A DNA stretch of 64,000 bases from Acetobacteraceae bacterium (GCA_947371015.1 CANBNK010000003.1:43673-107672), one strand, 5' to 3'. Positions 8,530-18,065 are shown, counted from the first letter of the stretch. Numbers and translations: made by a program. The notes: generated by a model from the letters alone, not told the origin.

Positions 8530-8559
8530 AAGGCCTCGCCGGCGTCCCGGCGAGGCCTT
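8530..8559 (-). terminator. Perfect 13-bp stem terminator
   Basis: AAGGCCTCGCCGG and its exact complement flank the tetraloop CGTC. Read on the minus strand, the stem is followed within five bases by TTTTC, whereas the plus side has no T-run. It thus ends leftward transcription from the short ORF at 8594-8671 and probably from the liv cassette, before the sulfatase gene. Confidence 0.85.
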
Positions 8560-8593
8560 CCCATTGCGTCTGCCGTTGCCGGCCGGCGCTAGC

Positions 8594-8671
8594 TCAGGAA
8601 GCCGTCCCCACGATGGTGGGAACGGAGATCCAGGCCGCGGGCAAGCAGTGCGGCGAAGGGCAATGAGACAC
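8594..8671 (-). CDS. Candidate 25-residue peptide with near-perfect ribosome binding site
   Basis: A GTG-initiated frame of 26 codons encodes a 25-residue peptide rich in Cys, His and Pro at its start (HCPSPHC) and hydrophobic later (AWISVPTIVGTAS). I recognise no family. Coding is supported by AGGAGG exactly seven bases before the GTG, within a longer match to the 16S tail, and by a strong terminator 34 bases after the stop. It lies downstream of and parallel to the liv binding protein gene. It might be a regulatory leader peptide, a secreted or modified peptide precursor, or a decoy for ribosomes. Function cannot be inferred. Confidence 0.5.
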   Translation of the reverse strand: MSHCPSPHCLPAAWISVPTIVGTAS

Positions 8672-8689
8672 TGGATCACCTCCTTTCAG
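8672..8689 (-). promoter_or_regulatory. Extended Shine-Dalgarno complementary to the 16S rRNA 3' tail
   Basis: On the minus strand the bases CTGAAAGGAGGTGATCCA include AAAGGAGGTGATCC, complementary to the complete conserved 3' terminus of 16S rRNA, well beyond the four to six bases seen before other genes in this window. It sets the start of the 25-residue ORF. On the plus strand the same bases look like the end of a 16S gene, but no other rRNA sequence is present. Confidence 0.6.
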
Positions 8690-8818
8690 TAGGTTTCGGA
8701 TCACCCCAGCCTGCCTGCCCGCCGCCGCGTCGCGCAAGTGAATTCGCGCGGCGATTCGCGTCGTTTGGCCTGCGATTCACGCCCTTCGGCACCAGCGCCT
8801 CGGACGACCGCGGCCTGG

Positions 8819-9928
8819 TCACATCTCCGCGTAGGTGCCGTTGCGCCAGACGTAGAAAACGTAGTCCGGCACGGTGACATCGCCCTTCGGCGTAAAGCTG
8901 GTCTGCCCCAGCACGCTGCCCCACGGCCCCTGCCGCTTCAGCGCATCCGCCACCTTGCGGGCATCCACGGTCTTGGCCTTTTCCGCCGCCGCCGCCCAGA
9001 TCTGCATGGCGCCGTAGGTGTACAGCACATAGCCTTCCGGATCGACATTGCGGGCGCGGAAGCGCTGCACCACCGCGGCTGCCGTGGCGCGCTTGCGCGG
9101 GTCGCTGCTGAAGGTCATCAGGCTGCCCTCGCCGGCGGCGCCGGTGATGGACCAGAACTCATTCGTCACCAGCGCGTCACCGCCGATCAGCGTGGCGTTC
9201 AGCCCCTGTTCCTTGGCCTGGCGGATGATGAGCCCGGCTTCGGTATAGTAGCCGCCGACATAGATGACCTCGATGCGCTCCTGCTTCATCCGGCTGACGA
9301 TGGCGCTGTAGTCGCGCTCGCCCGGCGTGTAGGCGCTGTACAGCGTCTCCTGCTTGCCGGCGGCGTTCATCGCCTTCTTGGTCTCGTCCGCCAGGCCCTT
9401 GCCGTACGCGGAGTTATCATGCAGCACCGCGACGCGCTTATCCTTCATGCTGCGCGCGATGTAGCCGCCGGCGACCATGCCCTGCTGGTCGTCGCGGCCG
9501 CACACCCGAAAAGTGTTCCAGCTGCCTTCATCCGTGTACTTCGGGTTGGTCGAGGCCGGGCTGATCTGCAGCACGCCTTCCTCGCCATAGACCTTGCTGG
9601 CGGGAATGGAACTGCCGGAGCAGTAATGCCCGGCCACCATCGCCACGCGCTGCCCGGCCAGCTTGTTGGCCACGCTGACCGCCTGGCGCGGGTCGCAGGC
9701 GTCATCCTCGATGGAGAGCGCCAGTTGCCGGCCCAGCACGCCGCCACGGGCGTTCAGGTCGGCCACCGCCTGCTGCGCGCCGATCTTCATCTGGTCTCCG
9801 GCGGCGGCGTTGCTGCCGGTCATCGGACCTGCGCAGGCCACCTTGATGGGGTTGCTGCGATTCTGCGCGAAGGCCGGCAATGCCAGGCCGGACGCGGTGG
9901 CGCCCAGTATCAGTCGACGAGTGAACAT
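8819..9928 (-). CDS. Branched-chain amino acid ABC transporter substrate-binding protein (LivK-like)
   Basis: The 369-residue periplasmic protein begins with a signal peptide (MFTRRLILGATASGLALPAFAQ). IKVACAGPMTGSNAAAGDQMKIGAQQAVADLN, in parts, matches type I periplasmic binding proteins of the Leu/Ile/Val family, and QISPASTNPKYTDEG is the usual ligand-loop region. It captures an amino acid or related ligand for the LivHMGF permease encoded just upstream. The ATG at 9928 has AAAGGAGAAC before it, so the in-frame ATG at 9961 is rejected. A repeat element separates it from livF. The true ligand may be a small amide or acid. Confidence 0.95.
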   Translation of the reverse strand: MFTRRLILGATASGLALPAFAQNRSNPIKVACAGPMTGSNAAAGDQMKIGAQQAVADLNARGGVLGRQLALSIEDDACDPRQAVSVANKLAGQRVAMVAGHYCSGSSIPASKVYGEEGVLQISPASTNPKYTDEGSWNTFRVCGRDDQQGMVAGGYIARSMKDKRVAVLHDNSAYGKGLADETKKAMNAAGKQETLYSAYTPGERDYSAIVSRMKQERIEVIYVGGYYTEAGLIIRQAKEQGLNATLIGGDALVTNEFWSITGAAGEGSLMTFSSDPRKRATAAAVVQRFRARNVDPEGYVLYTYGAMQIWAAAAEKAKTVDARKVADALKRQGPWGSVLGQTSFTPKGDVTVPDYVFYVWRNGTYAEM

Positions 9929-9950
9929 GCCCGTTCTCCTTTCTACGTGT

Positions 9951-10082
9951 GATACCGGCACGAGCCCTTGCTCGTGCCGCGGCGCCGAATGGCGCCCGCA
10001 ACCAGTGTGGCGTAAGCCAAGACGGCGAAGGCCGGCGCGTCATGCCGAAGGCGTGCCTCCGGCACGACGCGTCTGAGGGCTC
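9951..10082 (-). repeat. Dispersed intergenic repeat, diverged copy C
   Basis: Read on the minus strand, this segment follows the livF stop directly and matches the copies at 16287-16465 and 26387-26540 in order: CCCTCAG, a GGCGTG/GCACGCC-type hairpin, GCGGGCGCCATTCGGCGCC, and GGCACGAG with its inverted partner, ending in GGTATC. The first terminator stem of the other copies is missing here. It separates livF from the binding protein gene and may lower or stabilise expression between them. Confidence 0.65.
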
Positions 10083-10795
<713 letters not shown>

Positions 10796-10799
<4 letters not shown>

Positions 10800-11590
10800 G
10801 CCGCTTCGTCCTCGTCGCCTTCGCCGAGATAGGCGCTGATGACCTTCGGGTCGGTGCGCACTTCCGCGGGTGTGCCGTCGGCGATCTTGCGGCCATGGTC
10901 CAGCACCACGACGTGGTCGCTGATCTTCATCACCACGCCCATGTCGTGCTCGATCAGCAGGATGCTGGTGCCCTCGCCGCGGATCTGCAGCAGCAGACTA
11001 GAGAGTTCGTCGCTCTCGCGCGGGTTCAGCCCAGCGGCGGGTTCGTCCAGGCAGAGCAGCGCGGGTTCGGTGCACATGGCGCGCGCGATCTCCAACCGCC
11101 GCTGCGCGCCATAAGGCAGCGCGCCGGCGGGGTCGTCGGCGCGCTCAAGCAGGTGCGTGGCGTTGAGCCAATGCTTGGCGCGCTCCAGCGCATCCGCCTC
11201 AGCCGCCGGATAGCGGGAAAGCCCCAGCACGGCGCCGATGCCCCAGCCGGTGGCGGCCATCAGCCGGTTGTGCTGCGCCACCAGCAGGTTCTCCAGCACC
11301 GTCATGCCCGGGAACAGGCGAATGTTCTGGAAGGTGCGCGCCACGCCGGCTCGGGCGATGCGATGCCCCGCCAGCTTCTGCAACGCCACCTCGCCGCTCC
11401 GACCGAACAGGGTCAGCTTGCCGCCGCTCGGCCGGTAGAAGCCGGTAATGCAATTGAACACCGTGGTCTTGCCGGCGCCGTTTGGTCCGATCAGCGCGGT
11501 GATCTCGCCGCGCCTGGCCTGGAAGGAAACCGCATGCACCGCGGTCAGCCCGCCGAAGCGCATGGTCAGTTCGGCAACGTCGAGGATCAT
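10796..11590 (-). CDS. livG: Branched-chain amino acid ABC transporter ATP-binding protein LivG
   Basis: The 264-residue ATPase shows Walker A GPNGAGKTT, the signature region LPYGAQRRLEIARAM (LivG proteins typically have YG in place of SGG), Walker B LLCLDEPAAGLNP, and LLIEHDMGVVM. The C-terminal PKVISAYLGEG tail is typical of LivG. The ATG at 11590 overlaps the livM stop by one base (TGATG); a TTG one codon upstream is also possible but less likely. Confidence 0.95.
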
Positions 11591-12867
11591 CAATGGCCCT
11601 CACTGACGTAGTTGCCGCCGATCGCGCGTTTTTCCCCCAGCGCGATGCTGGGCGTGCGGGTGCCGACCAGGCCGCGCGGCCGCACCACCATGATGACGAC
11701 CATGGCCGCGCCGAAGATCAGCATGCGCCACTCCGCCAGGTCGCGGAACAGCTCGGTCCCGCCGATCAGCAGCAGCGCAGCCACCGCGACGCCAAGCTGG
11801 CTGCCCATGCCGCCCAGCACGACGATGGCGAGGATGATGGCGCTTTCGATGAAGGTGAAACTCTCGGGACTCACAAAAGCCTGGCGCGTGGCGAAGAAGC
11901 TGCCGGCGAAGCCCGCGAACATCGCGCCGATGGCAAACGCCGTCAGCTTCGTCACCGTCACGTTGATACCCAGCGCGCGGCAGGCGATCTCGTCCTCGCG
12001 CAGCGCTTCCCAGGCCCGGCCGAGCGGTTGGCGGCGCAAGCGCAGCGTCACCCAGTTGGTCAGCAAGGCCAGGCCGAGGATGAGGTAGTACAGAAAAATC
12101 ACCCGATGCACCGGGTCGTAGTCCAGGCCGAAGAAGTCGGCGAAGCCGCCTTCCTCGCTGGTGAAGCTGAGCCCGAACAGGCCGGGGCGCGGAATGCCGG
12201 AAAGCCCGTTCGGCCCGCCGGTCAACTCCGTCCAGTTGGTCAGGACAACACGGATGATTTCGCCGAAGGCCAGGGTGACGATGGCCAGGTAGTCCCCGCG
12301 CAGCCGCAGCACCGGGAAACCCAGCAGCACCCCGGCAAAGGCGGCAAGGATGCCGGCCAGCGGCAGGCACACCCAAAAACTCAGCCCATAGGTCAGCGAC
12401 AGCAGCGCGTAGGAATAGGCGCCGACCGCGTAGAAGGCGACATAGCCAAGGTCCAGCAAGCCCGCGAGGCCAACGACGATGTTCAGCCCCCAGCCGAGCA
12501 TCACATAGGTCAGCACCAATATGCCGAGGTCGAGCTCATAGCGTTCGATGAAGGGCAGCCAAGGCAGCAGCAGCGCCAGGCCGAGGAAGAACGGCGCGGC
12601 ATACTGCCCGGCACGGGCAAGCGGCGCCGGCAGCGTCAGCCGCGGCAGGCGGCGTCCGGCCAGCAGCAACAGCGCCAGCCGGCCGACGAAGGCCAGCAGC
12701 ACCAGCCAGGCCACGTCATCCCAGCGGCCGCGCAGCGCCAGGCCGCCTTCCACCACATCGGTCCGCAGCCCGACCAGCGGGGCAAACAGGCCGAACGCGA
12801 CCAGCGCCGCCAGCCCGGCGTCGCGAACTGCGTGCAGCACGCCGTCGCGTGACGCAACGGGCGTCAT
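11590..12867 (-). CDS. livM: Branched-chain amino acid ABC transporter permease LivM
   Basis: The 425-residue integral membrane protein has about ten hydrophobic segments. The hallmark [25 protein letters not shown] lies near residue 140, and [22 protein letters not shown] sequence follows ([19 protein letters not shown]). It pairs with LivH to form the channel. The N-terminal extension of about 100 residues with two or three extra helices is common in LivM. The ATG overlaps the livH stop (ATGA). Confidence 0.95.
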   Translation of the reverse strand: MTPVASRDGVLHAVRDAGLAALVAFGLFAPLVGLRTDVVEGGLALRGRWDDVAWLVLLAFVGRLALLLLAGRRLPRLTLPAPLARAGQYAAPFFLGLALLLPWLPFIERYELDLGILVLTYVMLGWGLNIVVGLAGLLDLGYVAFYAVGAYSYALLSLTYGLSFWVCLPLAGILAAFAGVLLGFPVLRLRGDYLAIVTLAFGEIIRVVLTNWTELTGGPNGLSGIPRPGLFGLSFTSEEGGFADFFGLDYDPVHRVIFLYYLILGLALLTNWVTLRLRRQPLGRAWEALREDEIACRALGINVTVTKLTAFAIGAMFAGFAGSFFATRQAFVSPESFTFIESAIILAIVVLGGMGSQLGVAVAALLLIGGTELFRDLAEWRMLIFGAAMVVIMVVRPRGLVGTRTPSIALGEKRAIGGNYVSEGH

Positions 12868-13778
12868 ACCTTCTCGACCTCCTGCCGGCCGAGCAGCCCA
12901 GAGGGCATCAGCACCAGCGTCAGAATGAGGATGGAGAAGGCGGCGACATCCTTGTACTGCGCGCTGAAATAGGCGCTCCAGAACGTTTCTATGAGCCCGA
13001 TCAGCAACCCACCCAGCACCGCGCCAGGCAGCGACCCGATGCCGCCCAGCACCGCCGCGGTGAACGCCTTCACCCCGGCGAGGAAGCCGATGTAGAAATC
13101 GATCACGCCATAGCGCAGCAGGTACATGCAGCCCGCCACCGCGGCCAGCGCGGCGCCGATGACGAAGGTCAGGCTGATGATCCGGTCGGTGTCGATGCCA
13201 AGCAGCGCGGCCATCTTGCGGTCCTGCTCGCAGGCGCGCATGGCCCGGCCCATCGACGTGCGGGTGACCAGCAGCGTGAAGCCGGCCAGCACCGCCAGCG
13301 TGACCACGATGATCAGCATCTGCACATAGCTGAACTGCACGTTGAAGCCATCGGTCTCCATCAAGGTCACGCCGCCCGGGACCAACGCGCCGATCGGCTT
13401 CACCCGCGCGCCCTGCGCCACCTGCACGTAGTTCTGCAACAGGATGCTCATGCCGATGGCGCTGATCAGCGGCGCCAGGCGGAAGCTGCCGCGCAGCGGG
13501 CGGTAGGCCACCCGCTCCACCGTCCAGCCATACAGCGCGGTCACGCTCATGCCCGCCAGCAGCACCAGCAGCAGCGCGCCAGGCCCGGCGGCGCCACCGC
13601 CCAGCCCCAGCAGCAGCGCGGTGATGAGGGAGACGAAGGCACCGACCATGAAGACATCGCCATGGGCGAAGTTGATCATGCCGATGATGCCATAGACCAT
13701 GGTGTAGCCCACCGCGATCAGGCCATAGATCATGCCCAGCGACACGCCGTTGATCAGCTGCTGCAGCGCGTAGGCCAC
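12864..13778 (-). CDS. livH: Branched-chain amino acid ABC transporter permease LivH
   Basis: The 304-residue permease opens with [19 protein letters not shown] and the family hallmark [19 protein letters not shown]. About eight membrane helices follow, with [23 protein letters not shown] near residue 210. GTG at 13778 is chosen as start because GGGGGA lies seven bases upstream and the protein then has the usual LivH length; a longer frame upstream has no homology. It is the first gene of the liv operon and diverges from a decarboxylase-like gene. Confidence 0.94.
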   Translation of the reverse strand: MAYALQQLINGVSLGMIYGLIAVGYTMVYGIIGMINFAHGDVFMVGAFVSLITALLLGLGGGAAGPGALLLVLLAGMSVTALYGWTVERVAYRPLRGSFRLAPLISAIGMSILLQNYVQVAQGARVKPIGALVPGGVTLMETDGFNVQFSYVQMLIIVVTLAVLAGFTLLVTRTSMGRAMRACEQDRKMAALLGIDTDRIISLTFVIGAALAAVAGCMYLLRYGVIDFYIGFLAGVKAFTAAVLGGIGSLPGAVLGGLLIGLIETFWSAYFSAQYKDVAAFSILILTLVLMPSGLLGRQEVEKV

Positions 13779-13869
13779 GCAGTATCCCCCGTTGTTGGAA
13801 GCCTCGGGGCGGAGGCTAGACCATTGAAAGGTCCATGCAAGCGCTGTGCTGGTACCACTCCGGCAGGTT

Positions 13870-13889
13870 GCCGGGCGGCGCCGCCCGGC
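13870..13889. promoter_or_regulatory. Perfect 20-base palindrome in a divergent promoter region
   Basis: GCCGGGCGGC is followed immediately by its reverse complement. It sits between the divergent starts of livH (13778) and the exported decarboxylase-like gene (13924), a position suitable for an operator controlling one or both. It could equally form a hairpin in the leader RNA of the rightward gene. No regulator gene is adjacent. Confidence 0.4.
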
Positions 13890-13923
13890 GCATGCTGGCC
13901 GCAACGATAAGGAGGAAACCCGC

Positions 13924-14583
13924 ATGACCCGATTGCTGCGTGCCGCCTGCCTGGCGGCCGCCCTGGCCACGCCGCTGGCCATTCCCCTGGCCAGCTTCGC
14001 CCCCGCCCACGCCCAGGATGCCCGCTTCCCTACCCTGGCCCCGGCCGAGATGACCGAGGCGCAGACCCGCGTCGCCGCCGCCATCGCCGGCGGCCCGCGC
14101 GGCCGCATCGCCGGGCCGTTCAACGCCTGGCTACGCAGCCCCGATATCGGCGACCGCCTGCAGCGCGTCGGCGAGGGCGTCCGCTTCAAAAGCTCCATCC
14201 CGCGCGACCTGAACGAGTTCGCCATCCTGATCGTCGCCCGCGAGTGGACGGCGCAATATGAATGGTACGCGCATCACCGCCTGGCCATGGAAGCAGGCCT
14301 GCCGGAGGCGGTGGCGGCCGACCTGGCCCAGGGCCGCAAGCCCCGGCGGATGAGCGCCGACCAGGCGCTGGTCTATGACTTCTGCATGCAACTGCACCGC
14401 GACCACCAGGTGACGGACGCCACCTTCAATGCGGTGAAGGCGCGCTTCGGCGAGCAGGGCGTGATCGACCTGATTGCGGTCAGTGGCTACTACGTCATCG
14501 TCTCGATGACGCTGAACACCGCGCAGACCCAGCTTCCCGCCGGCGTGCAGCCGCCGCTGCCCGTGCTGCGCCGCCGTTCCTGA
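13924..14583 (+). CDS. Exported carboxymuconolactone decarboxylase family protein
   Basis: The 219-residue protein has a Sec or Tat-like signal (MTRLLR, an alanine-rich hydrophobic stretch, then AHAQ) and a carboxymuconolactone decarboxylase/AhpD-like fold region. FNAWLRSPDIGDRLQRVGEGVRF, in parts, and EYEWYAHHRLAMEAGL-like sequence (YEWYAHHRLAMEAGL) match the family; the CxxC of AhpD peroxidases is absent. Enzymatic activity is uncertain. A strong AAGGAGG precedes the ATG. The paralogue downstream shares the same motifs without the signal peptide, so this copy is the periplasmic version. Confidence 0.88.
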   Translation: MTRLLRAACLAAALATPLAIPLASFAPAHAQDARFPTLAPAEMTEAQTRVAAAIAGGPRGRIAGPFNAWLRSPDIGDRLQRVGEGVRFKSSIPRDLNEFAILIVAREWTAQYEWYAHHRLAMEAGLPEAVAADLAQGRKPRRMSADQALVYDFCMQLHRDHQVTDATFNAVKARFGEQGVIDLIAVSGYYVIVSMTLNTAQTQLPAGVQPPLPVLRRRS

Positions 14584-14674
14584 TCCAGGGTCAGCGGGGC
14601 CGTACCGTCGGGAGCCCGGCGGCGCGGCCCGCCCCCTGCACCAACCCACCCTGAGCCGACAAGGACCCCAAGCC

Positions 14675-15235
14675 ATGCGCCTGCCGCCCATTCCCGACGC
14701 CGACCGCACGCCCGAACAGCAGCGCGTCGCCACCGCCATCGCCGCCGGCCCGCGCGGCGACCTGCGCGGCCCGTTCAACGCCCTGCTGCGCAGCCCCGTG
14801 GTGGCGGAACGCGTGGCCGTGCTGGGCGAATACCTGCGGTTCAACACCTCCATCCCGTTCGACCTGAACGAACTGGCCATCCTGGTCACCGGCCGCGCCT
14901 GGGATGCGCAGTTCGAGTTCTATGCGCATCGCCTGCTGGCGCTGAAGGCCGGGCTGCCGGACGCCATCATCCAGGCCATCGCGGAAGGCCGCCGGCCCGA
15001 GGCGATGACCGACGACCAGGACATGGTCTGGCAATTCGCCAACGAGTTGCACCGCGACCGCAATGCCTCGGACGCCAGCTATGCCCGGGTGAAGGCCCGA
15101 TTCGGCGAACAGGGCGTCATCGATCTGGTCGCCGTGATGGGCTACTACTCGCTGGTCGGCATGGTGCTGAACGTGGCCGGCGTGCCGGTGCCGGCCGGTG
15201 AGCCGCTGCCGCTGAAGCCACTTACCAAGGCGTAA
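14675..15235 (+). CDS. Carboxymuconolactone decarboxylase family protein (cytoplasmic paralogue)
   Basis: This 186-residue protein is a tandem paralogue of the preceding gene, with the same blocks: GPFNALLRSPVVAERV, FEFYAHRLLALKAGLPD and VKARFGEQGVIDLVAVMGYY. It lacks a signal peptide. The fold is that of 4-carboxymuconolactone decarboxylase and AhpD, but no CxxC is present and no protocatechuate genes are nearby. The function is therefore open. A tandem duplication that separated into periplasmic and cytoplasmic forms is the simplest reading. Confidence 0.88.
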   Translation: MRLPPIPDADRTPEQQRVATAIAAGPRGDLRGPFNALLRSPVVAERVAVLGEYLRFNTSIPFDLNELAILVTGRAWDAQFEFYAHRLLALKAGLPDAIIQAIAEGRRPEAMTDDQDMVWQFANELHRDRNASDASYARVKARFGEQGVIDLVAVMGYYSLVGMVLNVAGVPVPAGEPLPLKPLTKA

Positions 15236-15324
15236 CGCTTCGCCACCACGCACGGGCTGGGGTTACCGCCCGGCCAAGGCTATATCCACGGCGTGGACCC
15301 GCGCCGTGGAGGGCGACTGACCGC

Positions 15325-16290
15325 GTGAACGCCCGAGCCCCGCGCATCCCCCGCTTCGCCGCCAGGGCGCAGGCGCAGCAGCAATTCCGGCTGCGGCTGC
15401 GGGTCTGGGCGCGTCGTCCCGCGCTCCGGCGGGCGGCGGTGGCTTCGGTTGTCGTCCACCTGGTCTTCGTGGCGGTGTTGATCCTCGCCAACCTGCAATG
15501 GCAGCAACGCCACCAGGCCAATGCCCCGGCCCCGGCCGAAGTGGAAATGGTGTGGCGCGGCGGCGCCCCGGAAATGCCGGGGCAAAACGTTCCCGACCGC
15601 CCCGCCGATGCCTTCGCGCCGCCCGGCGATGAAGCGCTGCCGGTGCCGCCGCCGGCCAGCGCGCCGCCGCCCGCGCCAGCCTCGCCCGCGCCGGAAGCCG
15701 CGCCGCCGCCCTTGCCACCGCCGGCCGCGCCCAGCCCCACCGGGGAATTGCCGCCGCCGCCACCTCCGGCGCCGCCGCAACCGCGCCGGCAGCAGGCACA
15801 GCCTGCCCCTCCGCGCCAGGTGCAGCCGCAGCAGCAAAGCTTCCCGCAGCTGGACTACGTCCCCGGCCCGTTCACCGCCGGCCCGCCCGCACCACCCTTG
15901 CCCAGCGGCCGCCCCGGCGAGCGCAGCGAACGCGACCAGGCCGGCATCCCCGGCCGCGGCCGGCTGGACGCCAACCCGTCATCCGACCTGCAGGCCAGCC
16001 GCAACCTGGGGCCGGATTGGCGCAACCAGTTCCGCCGCTGGGTGGATGACAACAAGCGCTACCCAACCAACGCCGTGGCCATGGGGCATCAGGGGCCGGT
16101 GACGGTGCGTATCCTCGTCGGCCTGGATGGCCGGGTGCGCACGGTCAGTATGGTCGGGCCGAACGACTCGCCGTTCCTGAACTCCAACCTGATGAACATG
16201 TTCCGCAACGCGCAACTGCCGCCGCTGCCACCCGGCGCCGACCCGGCCGGGGAGACCATCACCTTCACCATGCGCTACATCCTGTACTGA
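15325..16290 (+). CDS. TonB-like energy transducer
   Basis: The 321-residue protein has a basic N-terminus, one membrane helix (about residues 37-56), a long proline/alanine-rich spacer (about 70-190) and a C-terminal TonB domain (about 225-321). The latter contains NKRYPTNAVAMGHQGPVTVRILVG, in parts, ending in YILY. TonB couples the proton motive force to outer-membrane receptors through ExbBD. The start is GTG at 15325. No ExbBD or receptor gene is adjacent. The stop codon lies inside the stem of the downstream terminator. Confidence 0.87.
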   Translation: MNARAPRIPRFAARAQAQQQFRLRLRVWARRPALRRAAVASVVVHLVFVAVLILANLQWQQRHQANAPAPAEVEMVWRGGAPEMPGQNVPDRPADAFAPPGDEALPVPPPASAPPPAPASPAPEAAPPPLPPPAAPSPTGELPPPPPPAPPQPRRQQAQPAPPRQVQPQQQSFPQLDYVPGPFTAGPPAPPLPSGRPGERSERDQAGIPGRGRLDANPSSDLQASRNLGPDWRNQFRRWVDDNKRYPTNAVAMGHQGPVTVRILVGLDGRVRTVSMVGPNDSPFLNSNLMNMFRNAQLPPLPPGADPAGETITFTMRYILY

Positions 16291-16331
16291 TACCTGCGGC
16301 CAAGTTCCTTGGCCGTTGGTATCAGCTTTTT
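16287..16331 (+). terminator. Intrinsic terminator overlapping the TonB stop codon
   Basis: CTGATACCTGCGGCCAAG pairs with CTTGGCCGTTGGTATCAG around the loop TTC, leaving one or two mismatches, and is followed by C and TTTTT. The TGA stop of the TonB-like gene is part of the left arm. The same stem recurs at 26387-26431. Confidence 0.9.
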
Positions 16332-16465
16332 CTTACCCTCAGTCGCCGTGCGGAACGCACGCCTTTAGCGTGACGCGGAAACCTCCGGTTTCCTTGGCTT
16401 CGCGGCACTTGCCGCGGGCGCCATTCGGCGCCTCGGCACGACGCAAAGCCTCGTGCCGTCGGTAT
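16287..16465 (+). repeat. Dispersed intergenic repeat, copy A
   Basis: This 179-base element begins with the terminator stem and continues through CCCTCAGTCGCCG, small hairpins (GGAAACCTCCGGTTTCC; CGCGGCACTTGCCGCG; GGCGCCATTCGGCGCC) and a final GGCACGA/TCGTGCC pair, ending in GGTAT. It matches copy B at 26387-26540 almost base for base, apart from an extra 25 bases (about 16352-16376) absent from B. Together with the bases to 16509 it fills the gap to the convergent methyltransferase gene. Confidence 0.85.
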
Positions 16466-16509
16466 TTGGCGCGACGGCGGCAGCGCCGCGCCGGCGCGGT
16501 CGCCCGGTG

Positions 16510-17265
16510 TCAGCGGGGGGCAGCTTCCAGCCGCAACTCCCGGGTGCGGTACTTCGCCACGCTGCCACCGGCCGGCACCTTCTGCAGCACCAGGAAGTAG
16601 CTGTGGTTCTTGCGGGCGTGGACCTGCTTCAGCAACCGCGCCACGCCGGCCTTGTTGGACCGCATCAGCACGAACAGGTCGCGCGCATAGAAGCCAAGTT
16701 CGGCGAATCCGCCCAGCAGTTGCACATGCGTCAGCTCCTGCCGGTTGGCGGAAACCTCGTCCTGGCACTTGACGATGAAGATGCCGTGGTCGCGCAGTAC
16801 CCGCCGCGCCTCCACTGCCGCCGCCAGATACAGGTCCAGCACCGCCTGGTGCCAGCGGGCCGTCGGCGGGGCTTCGTCGCCATTGCTGTAGTAGCTGCGG
16901 AACTGGGCGTGGCTGCCCTGGCCGCCGCGGGTCGCCGCCTTGCCGCGCAACAGGCCCTCCAGATAGGGCGGGTCCAGCACCAGCGCGTCCAGGCTGGCAT
17001 CGGCATAGGGCAGCGCCCGGCAGTCCACGCCATCGGCCAGGTCGGTGGCCAGCAGCCTGTAGCGGCCCGGCGGCACCTGCTTCCAGAACACGCCGGAGCC
17101 GTAGGTCACATCCGCCACGGTGGCGCCATCCGGCACATGCAGCGCCAGTACCTGCGGAAACAGCTCCGCATTGCCGCCGATATGGGCGGACTGCACCACA
17201 TCCGCGGTTGCCACGCCGGATTGGCGGCGGCGCGGCGCCGCGGGCGGCACCTCGGCTTCGCTCAC
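16510..17265 (-). CDS. DNA methyltransferase with DPPY motif, orphan
   Basis: The 251-residue protein contains SAM-binding motif I (DVTYGSGVF, residues 52-60) and the catalytic motif DPPY at 98-101, the signature of N6-adenine or N4-cytosine DNA methyltransferases. A target recognition segment probably lies in the middle (residues 105-140). No restriction endonuclease gene is adjacent. The start is GTG at 17265, overlapping the aat stop (GTGA), so it is co-transcribed with aat. Its target could be DNA, as in regulatory orphan methylases, or conceivably RNA. Confidence 0.75.
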   Translation of the reverse strand: MSEAEVPPAAPRRRQSGVATADVVQSAHIGGNAELFPQVLALHVPDGATVADVTYGSGVFWKQVPPGRYRLLATDLADGVDCRALPYADASLDALVLDPPYLEGLLRGKAATRGGQGSHAQFRSYYSNGDEAPPTARWHQAVLDLYLAAAVEARRVLRDHGIFIVKCQDEVSANRQELTHVQLLGGFAELGFYARDLFVLMRSNKAGVARLLKQVHARKNHSYFLVLQKVPAGGSVAKYRTRELRLEAAPR

Positions 17266-17918
17266 CCGCGTAGCGCCCGTATCGCGGCTTCAAGCTCGAC
17301 GGGGTCCGGCGCCACCAGCCAGCGCGCCGGGGTCTCGATGGCCCGGGCCAGGCGGCGCTTGTAGTCGGCGCGGGCCAGTTCCTCGGTGCCGAACTGGGCC
17401 AGGTGCTCGGTCAGGAATTGGGCGTCCAGCAGCTGGTAGCCGCAGAGTTTTAGCCGCGCCACCAAGTGCACCAGCGCCACCTTGGACGCATCCCGCGCGC
17501 GCGAAAACATGCTCTCGCCGAAGAAGGCGGCGCCGACGGCAACGCCGTAGAGGCCGCCAACCAGCTCCCCATCCGCCCAGGTTTCCACCGAATGCGCGTG
17601 GCCCTGCTGGTGAAGCGTGGTGAACAGGCCCTCGATCTCGGCATTGATCCAGGTGTCCTGCCGGCCGGGCGCCGGCGCGGCACAGGCCTGGATCACCCGC
17701 GAAAAGCAGGCGTCGGCGGTCACGGTGTAGGGGCCGTGCAGCACCGTGCGCGCCAGCCGGCGGGGTAGGTGGAAGCCCTCAAGTGGGATGACGCCGCGGC
17801 GTTCAGGGTCCAGCCAATACAACCGCGCGGTGTCGCGCCCTTCCGCCATGGGGAACAGGCCGGCGCGATAGGCGCGCAGCATCAATTCCGGGGTCAGGTC
17901 GATATGGCGGCGGCTCAC
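17262..17918 (-). CDS. aat: Leucyl/phenylalanyl-tRNA--protein transferase
   Basis: The 218-residue enzyme attaches Leu or Phe from aminoacyl-tRNA to N-terminal Arg or Lys of proteins, marking them for ClpAP (N-end rule). Family blocks are [30 protein letters not shown], and the strongly conserved [20 protein letters not shown], then [15 protein letters not shown]. The length is normal. The start is GTG at 17918. It is followed, with a GTGA overlap, by the DNA methyltransferase gene. Confidence 0.95.
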   Translation of the reverse strand: MSRRHIDLTPELMLRAYRAGLFPMAEGRDTARLYWLDPERRGVIPLEGFHLPRRLARTVLHGPYTVTADACFSRVIQACAAPAPGRQDTWINAEIEGLFTTLHQQGHAHSVETWADGELVGGLYGVAVGAAFFGESMFSRARDASKVALVHLVARLKLCGYQLLDAQFLTEHLAQFGTEELARADYKRRLARAIETPARWLVAPDPVELEAAIRALRG

Positions 17919-17995
17919 CGGTGCAGTATGCGCCGCCTGGCGGGCCGCTTGCTACCCCTGCCGCCCCCGGCTTGTTTCAACGCGCAGAGCCGCGG

Positions 17996-18065
17996 CTTCA
18001 ATCCGCGCGGAGACCCTACCTTCAATCCGCGCGGAGACCCGCGACTTCAATCCGCGCGGAGACCC
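17996..18065. repeat. Three tandem 21-base palindromic repeats at the accC 3' end
   Basis: CTTCAATCCGCGCGGAGACCC occurs at 17996-18016, 18020-18040 and 18045-18065, with 3- and 4-base spacers. Each unit holds the self-complementary TCCGCGCGGA. The third unit contains the accC stop codon and encodes the last residues of AccC. The spacers are too short for CRISPR. The function may be transcript 3' end protection or replication slippage. Confidence 0.85.

Noticed and set aside
8671..8689. 16S rRNA 3' end on the plus strand
   Set aside because: Only about 16 bases match; upstream sequence shows no rRNA, and spacing to a GTG on the minus strand fits a ribosome binding site.
17996..18065. CRISPR-like array
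   Set aside because: Repeats are separated by only three or four bases, so there are no spacers, and no cas genes are near.
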